DNA of 21,462 bases from Brevundimonas sp. UBA4609 (GCA_002386585.1 DGIZ01000012.1:1-21462); one strand, 5' to 3'. Positions 1 to 8,740 are shown, numbered from the stretch's first letter. Made by a program: numbers and translations. The notes: generated by a model from the letters alone, not told the origin.

Positions 1-29
1 CTCCGCGGGGATGAGCGGAAACGGAAGAG

Positions 30-566
30 TCAGCTCACCTGCCGCTTCTCCAGCTTCCGCGCCAGGGTGCGGCGGTGCATCCCCAGACGCCGCGCCGTCT
101 CGGAGATGTTGAAGTCGGTCTCGGCCAGCACTTCGTGGATGCGCTCCCACTCCAGCGTCTTGATCGAGGTCGGGCGGGCGGTCAGAGGCGCATCGGGATC
201 GCCCGTCTCGCGACCGAAGGCCGCCTCGATGTCGTCCGTGCCCGCCGGTTTGGCGAGGTAGTGGCGCGCGCCCAGCTTGATGGCCTCGACCGCCGTGGCG
301 ATGCTGGCGAAGCCGGTCAGCACCACGATCACCAGGTCGGGATCGAAGGCGTGCAGCGTCTGCACGCAGGTCAGGCCCGACGCCGTTCCCAGCTTCAGGT
401 CCACCACGGCGTAGTCGGGATGGTGCGTCTTCAGCAGTTCGACCATCTGGTCGTGGCTGTGGGCGGACACGACCTGATAGCCGCGCCGCTCGAACGACCG
501 ACGCAGGGTGCGGGAGAAGGACTCGTCATCCTCGACGATCAGAAGCTGGCGGGGCTCGTCGGTCAT
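30..566 (-). CDS. regA: RegA/PrrA/ActR-family response regulator
   Basis: DNA-binding response regulator of the RegA/PrrA/ActR redox-control family, 178 aa. The receiver domain spans about residues 7-115, with acidic pocket D13/D14, phospho-acceptor D56 in VVDLKLG, a conserved T84 and K106 in YLAKP. A Fis-type helix-turn-helix lies near residues 153-172 (ISETARRLGMHRRTL), the family signature. It starts 23 bases after the regB-like kinase stop and is the last gene of the cyo operon, so kinase and regulator form a cognate pair. In the family, the kinase phosphorylates the regulator in response to redox state and this tunes respiratory genes; control of the adjacent oxidase is inferred. The linker at about 117-137 has scattered prolines rather than the proline run I recall in RegA. 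No terminator is visible in the 29 bases that remain downstream. Confidence 0.93.
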   Translation of the reverse strand: MTDEPRQLLIVEDDESFSRTLRRSFERRGYQVVSAHSHDQMVELLKTHHPDYAVVDLKLGTASGLTCVQTLHAFDPDLVIVVLTGFASIATAVEAIKLGARHYLAKPAGTDDIEAAFGRETGDPDAPLTARPTSIKTLEWERIHEVLAETDFNISETARRLGMHRRTLARKLEKRQVS

Positions 567-589
567 CTCATTCCCTCTTTCCAGACCCC

Positions 590-1936
590 TTATCTCGGGG
601 CCAGGGCGTCGATCGGCAAGGTCAGACGCACCACGGCGCCCGCAGCGCCGCCCTGCCCCCTCGGTCGGTTCGCGGCCACGACCGTGCCCCCCAGCTTGCG
701 CACCACGTTCACCAGCAGGAACAGCCCCAATCCCGCGCCGGCGCGCGCCTTGGTCGATTGATAGGGCTGGCCCAGCTTCTCCAGAATGGCCGCAGGGAAG
801 CCGGGGCCGTCATCCTCGAAGGCGATGAACAGACCACCGGCGTCGGCGGCGGCCCGCACCTCCAGATTTCGCGCCCCGGCCTCATGGGCGTTGTCCAGAA
901 GCGCGCTGAACACCTGCTTCAGGGCCGGATCGGCGATGATGCTGGGGTTGCCGGGCGCCGGGCCGTCCAGGGTCACGCCCAGGGCGTCGCCCGCCTTGTC
1001 GGACCATTCGGCGATGATCTCCTGCAGGAAGGCCTTCAGGGTGGTGACGGTCGGCGCCTCGCCCCGCGCCTCGCCCGCCGACATCAGGATGTTGGTGACG
1101 ATGGATTTGCAGCGCTCGACCTCGGCCTGCATCTGCTCGATGTCATGCGCCAGATCCTCGTCGCGGTTCAGCGCGGGCATCCGCCGCCAGTCGCTGAGAA
1201 TGACCGAAAGCGAGGCCAGGGGCGTGCCGAGCTCATGCGCCGCGCCCGAAGCCAGCAGCCCCATGCGCACGATGTGGTCCTGCTCCGCCGCCTGCTGCCG
1301 CGCCTCGGCCAGATAGGCGTCGCGGGCGCGCACGTTCTGGCTGGTGCGGGTGACGAAGGCCACCAGCAGCACGGCGATCAGGATGAAGTTGATCAGGGCG
1401 CCCTGCTGGATCAGGCCCAGCCGCGCATCGGCCCCTGCGGGCAGGTCCAGCGGCTGACGCCAGATCGCCAGGAAGGCCAGGCAGGCGCCGGTCGCCAGCA
1501 CGAAGCCCCAGGCGTAGACCGGCCGCAGCAGCACCGCCGCCAGCACCACCTGCATCAGATACAGGGCTGCGAACGGATTGGTCGCTCCGCCGCTGAAGTA
1601 GAGCAGCCAGCTCAGCGCCGCCACATCGACGCACAAGGCCAGCAGGATCTCGGGGTCGGTGACCACCTTGCGCCGAAGGGTGACGGGCGCGCTGACCAGG
1701 TTCATCACCGCCAGAGCCGTCGGCGCCAGCAGCAGCGGCCCCAACGGCAGGCTGATCCCCAGTCCCCAATGGACGATGACGATGGTCGCCACCTGGCCGA
1801 TCACCGCCAGCCACCTCAGCTGGATCAGCAGCAGCATGTTGCGCCGTCCGGCCGCGCCCGGCGACACTGGCGTCTCGGCGTTTGCGTCCATGCCCAGAAC
1901 CGTGCGGGCGAAGCGGCTGAGAGTCTGGGTCTGCAC
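590..1936 (-). CDS. regB: RegB/PrrB/ActS-family redox sensor histidine kinase
   Basis: Membrane sensor kinase of about 448 aa, partner of the downstream RegA-type regulator. About six hydrophobic segments fill residues 35-200 and include GGATNPF (about 116-122), the GGxxNPF quinone-binding motif of RegB. The phospho-acceptor is H234 in AAHELGTPLA. C276 in VERCKS matches the position of the redox-active cysteine of RegB. The ATPase part shows LLDNAHEA (N box), EDDGPGFP and GAGLGLFL (G boxes). I chose the GTG at 1936-1934, which shares one base with the surf1 stop (TAGTG) and follows a strong AGGAGGGGAGGG. An in-frame GTG at 1978 would add 14 residues but overlaps surf1 more. Known RegB kinases sense quinone redox state and oxidase flux, which fits its place behind an oxidase operon. 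Confidence 0.92.
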   Translation of the reverse strand: MQTQTLSRFARTVLGMDANAETPVSPGAAGRRNMLLLIQLRWLAVIGQVATIVIVHWGLGISLPLGPLLLAPTALAVMNLVSAPVTLRRKVVTDPEILLALCVDVAALSWLLYFSGGATNPFAALYLMQVVLAAVLLRPVYAWGFVLATGACLAFLAIWRQPLDLPAGADARLGLIQQGALINFILIAVLLVAFVTRTSQNVRARDAYLAEARQQAAEQDHIVRMGLLASGAAHELGTPLASLSVILSDWRRMPALNRDEDLAHDIEQMQAEVERCKSIVTNILMSAGEARGEAPTVTTLKAFLQEIIAEWSDKAGDALGVTLDGPAPGNPSIIADPALKQVFSALLDNAHEAGARNLEVRAAADAGGLFIAFEDDGPGFPAAILEKLGQPYQSTKARAGAGLGLFLLVNVVRKLGGTVVAANRPRGQGGAAGAVVRLTLPIDALAPR

Positions 1937-2703
1937 TATCGCCCTCCCCTCCTGCGGCGCCGCTCGTCGCGCAGCCACAGAACGGCGCCGCCCGCCGACA
2001 TCAGGGCCAGACCAAACCAGGTCAGGGCGTAGACCAGATGACTGTTGGCGAACCGCACCACCGTCAGCCCGCCGCGGGGCCAGCCGCCGGGATTGGGCGT
2101 CGCGTCCGCGTCGATGAAGTAGGGCGCGACGGCTCCCTCCAGCCGCTTGGCCTCGGCGATCGCCGCCACATCGCGCGAGAACCAGCGATCAGACGCCGGA
2201 TCGTTGTCGCGCAGGAAGCCGCGCTTGGGCTCGGTGATCCGCAACAGGCCGGTGACGGAGACCGGGCCGTCGACCTGACCTTCGGCGCGGGTTTCAGGGG
2301 CCGTTCGCTCGGCGGGGACGAAGCCCCGGTTGATCAGGACGGTGAAGCCCCGCGCATCCGCCAGCGGCGTGACGACCCAGAAGCCCGGCCCCAGGTCCGT
2401 CACCGCCTTCACCCGCGCCTCGCGGTCATGCAGGAACCGGCCGCTGGCCGTGACGCGGCGGTACTGGTCCGCCTCGCCTGTCACGGCGTCGAAGCCTTGA
2501 GGTCCCGGCGCGGGAGCGGGATCCGCGTGGATGCGGCTGTCGACCTGGCGGATCAGCTCCTGCTTCCACGCCAGGCGCTGCACCTGCCAGACGCCCAACG
2601 CCGAAAAGCCCGCGATCAGCACGGCGAAGGCCGTCAGCCCCGCGAGCCATCGGCGGCGTGACGCCGGACAAGCGGCGGGTTCAGGGGCCGACGATGACGT
2701 CAA
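1936..2703 (-). CDS. SURF1-family oxidase assembly protein
   Basis: SURF1 family inner-membrane protein of 255 aa, an assembly factor for heme-copper oxidases thought to help insert heme a/o into subunit I. The N-terminal membrane segment lies at about residues 18-38 and is followed by the family signature ALGVWQVQRLAWKQELI. A second membrane segment near 228-245 precedes a basic tail (RDERRRRRGGR), giving the two-helix SURF1 topology. It follows cyoD by 25 bases and overlaps regB by one base. Paracoccus is known to have a dedicated SURF1 for its quinol oxidase, so this one probably serves the adjacent bo3-type enzyme. The start is TTG at 2703-2701; a GGAG seven bases upstream supports it, and no other start lies further upstream in frame. 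Confidence 0.9.
   Translation of the reverse strand: MTSSSAPEPAACPASRRRWLAGLTAFAVLIAGFSALGVWQVQRLAWKQELIRQVDSRIHADPAPAPGPQGFDAVTGEADQYRRVTASGRFLHDREARVKAVTDLGPGFWVVTPLADARGFTVLINRGFVPAERTAPETRAEGQVDGPVSVTGLLRITEPKRGFLRDNDPASDRWFSRDVAAIAEAKRLEGAVAPYFIDADATPNPGGWPRGGLTVVRFANSHLVYALTWFGLALMSAGGAVLWLRDERRRRRGGR
1942..1953 (-). promoter_or_regulatory. Ribosome binding site fixing the GTG start of regB
   Basis: The minus strand reads AGGAGGGGAGGG ending six bases before a GTG that overlaps the surf1 stop codon (TAGTG). It selects this GTG over the upstream in-frame GTG at 1978 and implies translational coupling with surf1. Confidence 0.7.
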
Positions 2704-2710
2704 GCGGCGT

Positions 2711-2714
2711 CTCC
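2711..2714 (-). promoter_or_regulatory. Ribosome binding site supporting the TTG start of surf1
   Basis: Minus-strand GGAG sits seven bases before a TTG codon that opens the SURF1 frame. No ATG or GTG lies upstream in frame after the preceding stop, so this site decides an unusual start codon. Confidence 0.5.
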
Positions 2715-2728
2715 GCGTGCGAGAGGGC

Positions 2729-3112
2729 TCAGCCCATCCCCTGCATGTCGTGGACGGGCATCATGTTGGTGTTCAGGTGATACATGACCCAGACCGACCC
2801 GGCGACGGCGATGACCACGATCACCAGGGTGAAGATCAGCGCCAGCATGTTCCACCCGCCCTCGGACCTATGGTTCATGTGCAGGAAGAAGATCATGTGG
2901 ACCACGATCTGCACCACGGCGAAGGCGGTGATGATCAAGCCCGTCAGCTGCGGCGCCAGCACCCCGGCCATGACCAGCCAGAAGGGAATGGCGGTCAGCA
3001 CGACCGACAGGGCGAAGCCGATCAGATAGCTCCTGTAGGTGCCGTGATCATGGTCGTCGCCGTGGTGATCGTCGTGAGTCACGGCGTGCTCGTTGTGGGC
3101 TTCGGCGCTCAT
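2729..3112 (-). CDS. cyoD: Cytochrome bo3 ubiquinol oxidase subunit IV
   Basis: Small membrane subunit IV of the quinol oxidase, 127 aa, normal family length. Three hydrophobic segments lie at about residues 29-48, 53-77 and 90-112, with the family motif [13 protein letters not shown]. The N-terminus before the first helix is very rich in His and Asp ([19 protein letters not shown]); such tails occur in CyoD relatives and may bind metal, but no role is established here. The ATG at 3112 overlaps the cyoC stop (ATGA), which points to coupled translation and rules out the upstream in-frame codons. Subunit IV is taken to help assembly and stability of the CuB-heme o site. Confidence 0.94.
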   Translation of the reverse strand: MSAEAHNEHAVTHDDHHGDDHDHGTYRSYLIGFALSVVLTAIPFWLVMAGVLAPQLTGLIITAFAVVQIVVHMIFFLHMNHRSEGGWNMLALIFTLVIVVIAVAGSVWVMYHLNTNMMPVHDMQGMG

Positions 3113-3753
3113 CGCAGTATCCCGAACAGATAGACGAAGGTGAAGACGCCGATCCAGATGACGTCCAGGAAGTGCCAGAACAGGCTCAGGCACATGAGGC
3201 GGCGCCGGTTGGCCTGGATCAGGCCCTTCTGCGCCACCTGCACCATCAGGGTGACCAGCCAGATGCAGCCGAAGGTGACGTGCAGGCCGTGCGTACCCAC
3301 CAGGATGAAGAAGGCCGACAGGAAGCCGCTGCGCTGGGGCGTCGCGCCCAGGTGGATCATGTGGGCGAACTCATAGAGCTCGATCCCCAGGAAGCACAGG
3401 CCGAACAGACCAGTGACCGCCAGCCAGACCTGCGTCTGCGCGACCTTGTTGCGGTACATCGCCAGCATGGCGAAGCCGTAGGTGATCGACGAGAACAGCA
3501 GCATGGAGGTGTTCAGCGCCACCAGCGGCAGGTCGAACAGATCCTTGGGCGCCGGACCTGCGGCATAGTTGCCGCCCAGCACGGCGTAGACCGCGAACAG
3601 GATCGCAAAGATGAGGCAGTCGCTCATCAGATACATCCAGAAGCCCAGCATGGTGCTGTGGCCTTCCGGGTGATGCGGCTCCTCGACCGGGTGGAAGATC
3701 GGCCGCCCGGCCTCGTCGACGTAGTCGGGGTTGAGGGTTGGTGCGTGGCTCAT
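3109..3753 (-). CDS. cyoC: Cytochrome bo3 ubiquinol oxidase subunit III
   Basis: Subunit III of a heme-copper quinol oxidase, 214 aa, with five predicted membrane helices as expected for CyoC. Recognisable stretches are [24 protein letters not shown], the helix holding [24 protein letters not shown] and the C-terminal [19 protein letters not shown]. The start lies four bases after the cyoB stop, and the cyoD start overlaps its own stop. Subunit III stabilises the catalytic subunit and may shape oxygen and proton access; it holds no cofactor. Confidence 0.96.
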   Translation of the reverse strand: MSHAPTLNPDYVDEAGRPIFHPVEEPHHPEGHSTMLGFWMYLMSDCLIFAILFAVYAVLGGNYAAGPAPKDLFDLPLVALNTSMLLFSSITYGFAMLAMYRNKVAQTQVWLAVTGLFGLCFLGIELYEFAHMIHLGATPQRSGFLSAFFILVGTHGLHVTFGCIWLVTLMVQVAQKGLIQANRRRLMCLSLFWHFLDVIWIGVFTFVYLFGILR

Positions 3754-3757
3754 CGGA

Positions 3758-5770
3758 TCACCCTTGCGTCGCTGCTGCGGCCGTCAGGGCCTGGGTGCGC
3801 GCGTCCTCGGTCGCCTGAACCGTCTCGACCGGGATGTTGTAGTCGCGCCTGTAGTTGAAGGTGTGGAAGATGGCGTAGGCGATCAGGGCGGCGAAGCCCG
3901 CCGCCGCCAGCCACCAGATGTACCAGATCAGAGCGAAGCCGACGATCAGCGACAGCGCCGACAGGATGAAGCCGGCCCCGGTATTGGCGGGCATGTGGAT
4001 TGGTTTGAAGCCTTCCGTCGGACGCTCATAGCCGCGCGTCTTCATGTCCCACCAGGCGTCGCTGTCGTGGATGATCGGCGTCTTGGCGAAGTTGTAGTCC
4101 GGCGGCGGCGACGAGGTGGCCCACTCCAGCGTGCGGCCCAGCCAGGGGTCGCCGGTCTCGTCGCGCAGCTTGTCGCGATGGATGATGCTGACGGCGAACT
4201 GGATCAGCATGGCCAGGATGCCGACGGCGATGACGGCCACGCCGACGCCCGCGATGACGAACCAGATCTGATAGGCCGGATCGTCGAAGACCCGCATCCG
4301 CCGCGTCACGCCCATGAAGCCCAGGACGTACAGCGGCATGAAGGCCATCCAGAAGCCGACCACCCAGCACCAGAAGCTGACCAGCCCCCACTTCTTCTCC
4401 AGCCGGAAGCCGAAGGCCTTGGGCCACCAGAAGTTGATGGCGGCGAACAGGCCGAACAGCACCCCGCCGATGATGACGTTGTGGAAGTGGGCGATCAGGA
4501 ACAGGGAGTTGTGCAGCACGAAGTCCGCAGGCGGCACCGCCAGCATGACGCCCGTCATCCCGCCGATCACGAAGGTCAGCATGAAGGCGACCGTCCACAT
4601 CATCGGCAGCTCGAACCGGATGCGGCCGCGGTACATGGTGAACAGCCAGTTGAACAGCTTGGCCCCTGTCGGGATCGAGATGATCATCGTCGTGATCCCG
4701 AAGAAGGAGTTCACGGACGCGCCCGAGCCCATGGTGAAGAAGTGGTGCAGCCACACCAGGTAGGACAGGATGGTGATGACCACCGTCGCATAGACCATGG
4801 AGGTGTAGCCGAAGAGCTTCTTGCCCGAGAAGGTCGAGGTGACTTCGGAAAACACGCCGAACAGCGGCAGGATCAGGATGTAGACCTCGGGGTGGCCCCA
4901 GATCCAGATCAGGTTCACGTACATCATCGGGTTGCCGCCGAAGTCGTTCGTGAAGAAGTTGGTGCCGATGTAGCGGTCCGCCGACAGCAGGACCAGCGTC
5001 GCCGTCAGGATCGGGAAGGACGCCACGATCAGGATGTTGGCGCACAGCGAGGTCCAGGTGAAGACCGGCATCTTCATCAGGCCCATGCCCGGCGCGCGCA
5101 TCTTCACGATGGTCGCGATCAGGTTGATGCCGGACAGGGTGGTCCCTACCCCCGCGATCTGCAGCGCCCAGATGTAGTAGTCGACCCCGACGCCGGGACT
5201 GTAGCCGATGCCCGACAGCGGCGGATAGGCCAGCCACCCCGTGCGCGCGAACTCGCCGATGAACAGCGAGGCCATGACCAGCACGGCCCCCATCGTGGTC
5301 ATCCAGAAGCTGAAGTTGTTGAGGAAGGGGAAGGAGACGTCCCGCGCCCCGATCTGCAGCGGCACCAGATAGTTCATCAGGCCGGTGATCAGGGGCATGG
5401 CCACGAAGAAGATCATGATCACGCCGTGGGCGGTGAAGATCTGGTCATAGTGGTGGGCGTTGAGGTAGCCCTCGGACCCGCCGAAGGCCATCGCCTGCTG
5501 CAGACGCATCATCACCGCATCGGCGAAGCCGCGCAGGAACATGATCAGGCCCAGGATCATGTACATGATCCCGATCTTCTTGTGGTCCACGGTGGTGAAC
5601 CACTCCTTCCAGAGATAGCCCCACAGCTTGTAGCGGGTGATCAGGCCCAGCACCCCCAGACCGCCGATGACGACGACGGCGAAGGTGGCGACCAGGATGG
5701 GCTCGTGGAACGGAAGCGACTCCCAGTTCAACCGACCCAGAAGCGGCGATGTGGAATGTTCGACAGTCAT
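3758..5770 (-). CDS. cyoB: Cytochrome bo3 ubiquinol oxidase subunit I
   Basis: Catalytic subunit I of a type A heme-copper quinol oxidase, 670 aa. It oxidises ubiquinol, reduces oxygen to water and pumps protons across the inner membrane. All expected ligands are visible: heme histidines H115 (TAHG) and H430, high-spin heme ligand H428 (AHFHN), CuB ligands H293, H342 and H343, and Y297 of the His-Tyr cross-link in GHPEVY. D144 (D channel), E295 and K371 (K channel) are present. R80, D84, H107 and Q110 match the quinol-site residues of E. coli CyoB. It lies 14 bases after cyoA and four before cyoC. The quinol residues and the CuA-less neighbour argue against a cytochrome c oxidase. Confidence 0.97.
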   Translation of the reverse strand: MTVEHSTSPLLGRLNWESLPFHEPILVATFAVVVIGGLGVLGLITRYKLWGYLWKEWFTTVDHKKIGIMYMILGLIMFLRGFADAVMMRLQQAMAFGGSEGYLNAHHYDQIFTAHGVIMIFFVAMPLITGLMNYLVPLQIGARDVSFPFLNNFSFWMTTMGAVLVMASLFIGEFARTGWLAYPPLSGIGYSPGVGVDYYIWALQIAGVGTTLSGINLIATIVKMRAPGMGLMKMPVFTWTSLCANILIVASFPILTATLVLLSADRYIGTNFFTNDFGGNPMMYVNLIWIWGHPEVYILILPLFGVFSEVTSTFSGKKLFGYTSMVYATVVITILSYLVWLHHFFTMGSGASVNSFFGITTMIISIPTGAKLFNWLFTMYRGRIRFELPMMWTVAFMLTFVIGGMTGVMLAVPPADFVLHNSLFLIAHFHNVIIGGVLFGLFAAINFWWPKAFGFRLEKKWGLVSFWCWVVGFWMAFMPLYVLGFMGVTRRMRVFDDPAYQIWFVIAGVGVAVIAVGILAMLIQFAVSIIHRDKLRDETGDPWLGRTLEWATSSPPPDYNFAKTPIIHDSDAWWDMKTRGYERPTEGFKPIHMPANTGAGFILSALSLIVGFALIWYIWWLAAAGFAALIAYAIFHTFNYRRDYNIPVETVQATEDARTQALTAAAATQG

Positions 5771-5784
5771 GATCGTTCAGGCGC

Positions 5785-7044
5785 TCAGGATTGCGACGCG
5801 GCGGGCGCGGACGCCGTGGAAGGCGCGGTGAAAAGGGAGGCGAACCGCTCGCCGGACGAAGAACCGGCGCGGCCGGGGCGCTCCAGCCCCTGCCCCATGA
5901 CGCGGTTCAGAGGGGTGTCGCGGGCGACGTCCTCGCCGAAGGCCTGACGGCGACGGGCCGCCTCGACGGCGGCGGCCTCGGCCTCCAGCGGAGTGCAGAT
6001 CGTCAGCACATAGGACTCGCCGGCGCCGAAGACGGCGTCGCCGCGACGGGCGTATTTGTCATAGACAAGCGGCAGGGTGTTCTTGACCGCCGTCAGGCCA
6101 AGGCCGCCCTTGCGATCGATATCCATCATCTCGCCCATGCACATCTTGCCCGGCTCGACGCACATGTTGACCACGGCGTTGAACAGGCGATCGTCGACCG
6201 AGGCGTAGTGGATGACGGGCACCTTCTCGCTGGGCTTTTCCAGCTCCAGATAGGTTTCGCGGTCCAGCCCCTGGCCGGCCGCGCGCACGCCTGCGACCCA
6301 TTGGTCGAAGCCGGCCTCGTCCAGACCGTGGAAGGCGAAGCGCATGTTCGAGAAGCCGTCGCCGGAATAGTTGGCCGAGAAGCCGACGTATTCGCCCGGA
6401 CGGTTGATGACGGCGTGCAGCTTCGTCTCCATGCCCGGCATGGCGTAGATCTGGCCGGCCAGGGCGGGGATGTAGAAGGAGTTCATCACCCCGGTCGAGG
6501 TGATGTGGAAGCGGATCGGCCGGTCGACCGGCGCAGCCAGCTCATTCACCGTGGCGATGCCGTATTCGGGGTAGATGAACAGCCACTTCCAGTCCATGGC
6601 CACCACCTCGACCTGCAACGGGCGGTGATCCTCGGCCACGGCCTGTCCCGCCGCCACGCGGTCCAGCGGGCGATAGGGGTCCAGCAGGTGCGTCCCGGCC
6701 CAGGTGATGGCGCCCAGGCAGATGATGATCAGCAACGGCGCGGCCCAGATCACCAACTCCAGATGGGTCGAGTGATCCCAGTCCGGTTCGTAACGGGCCT
6801 CCTTGTTCGATTCCCGGTATTTCCAGGCGAAGAAGACGGTCAGGATCATCACCGGAATGATGATGATCAGCATCAATATGACGGACATGACCAGCAGGTC
6901 GCGCTGCTGGGCGGCGATGTCGCCGGCAGGCGACAGCACCACGGCCTCGCAGCCGGGCAGCAAGGCCAGAAGAGGCAACAGCAACAGGGGGCGCAGTCGG
7001 CGCACGGCGGCTCCAGTCGAGGTTCGAGGCGAGGTCGCGGTCAT
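5785..7044 (-). CDS. cyoA: Cytochrome bo3 ubiquinol oxidase subunit II
   Basis: Subunit II of the quinol oxidase, 419 aa from the chosen start. A basic n-region and Leu-rich stretch lead to lipobox LLPGC (Cys about 32), so it is probably a lipoprotein. Two membrane helices follow (about 50-75 and 95-120), then a periplasmic cupredoxin-like domain with MNSFYIPALAGQIYAMPGM. The CuA ligands of cytochrome c oxidases are absent, as in CyoA. The E. coli protein is about 315 aa; the excess is mainly a C-terminal Ala/Glu/Ser-rich tail after about residue 350. I chose ATG 7044 because it gives a compact lipoprotein signal; in-frame ATGs at 7083 and 7116 and a TTG at 7125 are alternatives, and no start has a convincing ribosome site. 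First gene of the cyoABCD-surf1-regBA operon. Confidence 0.94.
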   Translation of the reverse strand: MTATSPRTSTGAAVRRLRPLLLLPLLALLPGCEAVVLSPAGDIAAQQRDLLVMSVILMLIIIIPVMILTVFFAWKYRESNKEARYEPDWDHSTHLELVIWAAPLLIIICLGAITWAGTHLLDPYRPLDRVAAGQAVAEDHRPLQVEVVAMDWKWLFIYPEYGIATVNELAAPVDRPIRFHITSTGVMNSFYIPALAGQIYAMPGMETKLHAVINRPGEYVGFSANYSGDGFSNMRFAFHGLDEAGFDQWVAGVRAAGQGLDRETYLELEKPSEKVPVIHYASVDDRLFNAVVNMCVEPGKMCMGEMMDIDRKGGLGLTAVKNTLPLVYDKYARRGDAVFGAGESYVLTICTPLEAEAAAVEAARRRQAFGEDVARDTPLNRVMGQGLERPGRAGSSSGERFASLFTAPSTASAPAASQS

Positions 7045-7153
7045 CGTGCAGGCCCCGTAACCCCGCCCCCGAACAGGCGACATTGGACAATCTGCCCTAT
7101 CCCTTGCGCCGACCATCGGGAGCAAAGGGGCCGTTCCAACATTCTATTGTCGC

Positions 7154-7169
7154 GGGCGCGCGTGCGCCC
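7154..7169. promoter_or_regulatory. Inverted repeat in the cyoA/transporter intergenic region
   Basis: GGGCGC-GCGT-GCGCCC is a perfect 6-bp-arm palindrome in the 148-base region between the divergent cyoA and MFS starts, 24 bases before the transporter ATG. It could be an operator. GC-rich palindromes arise easily by chance in such a genome, so confidence is low. I saw no FNR-type box and no clear -35/-10 pair in this region. Confidence 0.3.
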
Positions 7170-7192
7170 CGGTTCCTGGAGCCTCATCGGTC

Positions 7193-8536
7193 ATGAACGC
7201 AGCCAGCGGCGCGCCTTCTTCAGAGCCCCTCGAGCGGGACGCCAGCCGGATCAACGCGCGAGACGGCAAAATCGACGCGGGCGAAATCGCCATCGGCGTC
7301 ATCATCGGCAGGACGTCGGAGTTCTTCGACTTCTTCGTCTACGCCATCGCCTCGGTCGTGGTGTTTCCACAGCTGGTGTTTCCCTATGCGGGACCGCTGG
7401 TCGGGACGCTGCTGTCCTTCGCCGTCTTTGCTGTGGCCTTCATCGCCCGGCCGTTCGGCACGGCCCTGTTCATCGCCATCGACCGACGCTTCGGGCGCGG
7501 GACCAAGCTGACCATCGCCCTGTTCCTGCTGGGCCTGTCGACGGTCTGCCTGGGCTTCCTGCCGGGACATGAGCAGGTCGGCCACTGGTCGGCCGCCATG
7601 CTGATCGCCCTGCGGATCGGTCAGGGCGTGGCCCTGGGCGGCGCCTGGGACGGCATGGCCTCCCTGCTGTCCGTCAGCGCGCCCGAGAAGCGACGCGGCT
7701 GGTACGCCATGGTGCCGCAGCTGGGCGCCCCGATCGGCCTGATGGTCGCCAGCGCCCTGTTCGCCTATTTCCTCAGCAAGCTGTCGGCGGCCGACTTCAT
7801 GGACTGGGGCTGGCGCTATCCCTTCTTCGTGGCCTTCGCCATCAACGTCGTGGCCCTGTTCGCGCGCCTGCGCATCGTGGTGACGCCGACCTTCCAGGCG
7901 GCCTTCGAGACTCTGGAGCTGCACCCCGCGCCCGTGACCAAGGCCGTGCGCGAGGAAGGCGGCGACATCATCATCGGCGCCTTCGCCCCCCTGGCCAGCT
8001 TCGCCATGTTCCACATGGTGACGGTGTTCCCGCTGTCGTGGGTCTTTCTCTACACCGACGAGGCGCCCAGCCGCTTCCTGATGATCGAGCTGATCGGCGC
8101 CGTCTTCGGCCTGTTCGCCATCCTGGCCTCGGGCTGGCTGGCCGATCGCTACGGCCGCCGCGCCTTGCTGGCGGTCACGGCGGCGGGCATCGCCGCCTTC
8201 TCGGGTTTCGCGCCCCAGCTTCTGGACGGCGGCCCGGCGGGCGAGCTGACCTATATGATCCTGGGCTTCATCCTGCTGGGCCTGTCGTTCGGCCAGGCCT
8301 CGGGCGCCATCGCCTCCAGCTTCAGCCTGGCCAACCGCTATACCGCCTCGGCCCTGACCTCGGACCTGGCCTGGCTGTTCGGCGCGGGCTTCGCCCCGCT
8401 GGCGGCCCTGGCCCTGTCGGGCCGGTTCGGCCTGGTGGCGGGCGGCGCCTATCTGCTGTCGGGCGCGATCTGCACCCTTCTGGCCCTGTGGCTGAATCGC
8501 GAACTGGCCAAGGAGCGCGCGAGCGCCAAGGCCTGA
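7193..8536 (+). CDS. MFS transporter, metabolite:H+ symporter-like
   Basis: Polytopic inner-membrane protein of 447 aa with about 12 hydrophobic segments. Family marks are ARPFGTALFIAIDRRFGRGTK in the helix 2-3 loop, RIGQGVALGGAWDG in helix 4, and a second-half copy GWLADRYGRR. These resemble the ProP/ShiA/KgtP metabolite:proton symporter group, whose substrates include dicarboxylates, shikimate and betaines; the substrate here cannot be read. The central cytoplasmic loop (about 225-260) is charged. The ATG follows GGAG at 7178-7181. It diverges from cyoA and is followed by its own terminator, so it is a single-gene unit. A functional tie to the oxidase is only suggested by shared control space. 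Confidence 0.85.
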   Translation: MNAASGAPSSEPLERDASRINARDGKIDAGEIAIGVIIGRTSEFFDFFVYAIASVVVFPQLVFPYAGPLVGTLLSFAVFAVAFIARPFGTALFIAIDRRFGRGTKLTIALFLLGLSTVCLGFLPGHEQVGHWSAAMLIALRIGQGVALGGAWDGMASLLSVSAPEKRRGWYAMVPQLGAPIGLMVASALFAYFLSKLSAADFMDWGWRYPFFVAFAINVVALFARLRIVVTPTFQAAFETLELHPAPVTKAVREEGGDIIIGAFAPLASFAMFHMVTVFPLSWVFLYTDEAPSRFLMIELIGAVFGLFAILASGWLADRYGRRALLAVTAAGIAAFSGFAPQLLDGGPAGELTYMILGFILLGLSFGQASGAIASSFSLANRYTASALTSDLAWLFGAGFAPLAALALSGRFGLVAGGAYLLSGAICTLLALWLNRELAKERASAKA

Positions 8537-8563
8537 CCGCCGGATCGGACGTCGCCTCATGAT

Positions 8564-8599
8564 CAAGGGCGGCGCGTTCGGAGAAGCGCGCCGCCCTTG
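8564..8599 (+). terminator. Rho-independent-type terminator after the MFS gene
   Basis: CAAGGGCGGCGCG (8564-8576) pairs perfectly over 13 bp with CGCGCCGCCCTTG (8587-8599) around a 10-base loop, 28 bases after the transporter stop. The T tract is weak. Confidence 0.8.
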
Positions 8600-8623
8600 T
8601 GACATCTGCGGGTCTCTTCGCCT

Positions 8624-8637
8624 CGATAAGGTTATCG
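8624..8637. repeat. Palindrome CGATAAGGTTATCG upstream of the 8741 gene
   Basis: Perfect 6-bp arms (CGATAA / TTATCG) around GG, 104 bases before the ATG of the small secreted gene and outside the preceding terminator. It is a candidate operator half of the promoter region; no known regulator is recognised. Confidence 0.3.
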
Positions 8638-8654
8638 GCCGTTTACGATAGGAC

Positions 8655-8669
8655 TTAAGCGCCCGCTAA
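8655..8669. promoter_or_regulatory. CtrA-box-like site TTAA-N7-CTAA
   Basis: TTAA-GCGCCCG-CTAA differs by one base from the Caulobacter CtrA consensus TTAA-N7-TTAA. It sits within a larger dyad (GACTTA 8652-8657, TAAGTC 8667-8672), 71 bases upstream of the 8741 ATG, a reasonable distance for a CtrA site near a promoter. Confidence 0.4.
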
Positions 8670-8740
8670 GTCTGTCTGATCGCCTGACGTTAACAGCGGC
8701 CGAGTATCGTCACCTGGAAATCAAGGGTGATGAGGACGTC

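Noticed and set aside
2784..3112. His/Asp-rich N-terminus of CyoD as a novel metal-binding module
   Set aside because: Similar His-rich tails are, as far as I recall, common in alphaproteobacterial CyoD; nothing here sets it apart.
3731..3753. Possible terminator or promoter between cyoB and cyoC
   Set aside because: The genes are four bases apart and no stem or -10/-35 pair is visible; treated as one operon.
3731..5947. 738-codon plus-strand open frame
   Set aside because: It lies opposite cyoB/cyoA, is rich in His, Asp, Gln and Arg as expected for an antisense frame of GC-rich code, and shows no domain.
7220..8605. 461-codon minus-strand open frame opposite the MFS gene
   Set aside because: Gln/Arg/Gly-rich shadow without hydrophobic segments, while the plus strand encodes a clear 12-helix transporter.
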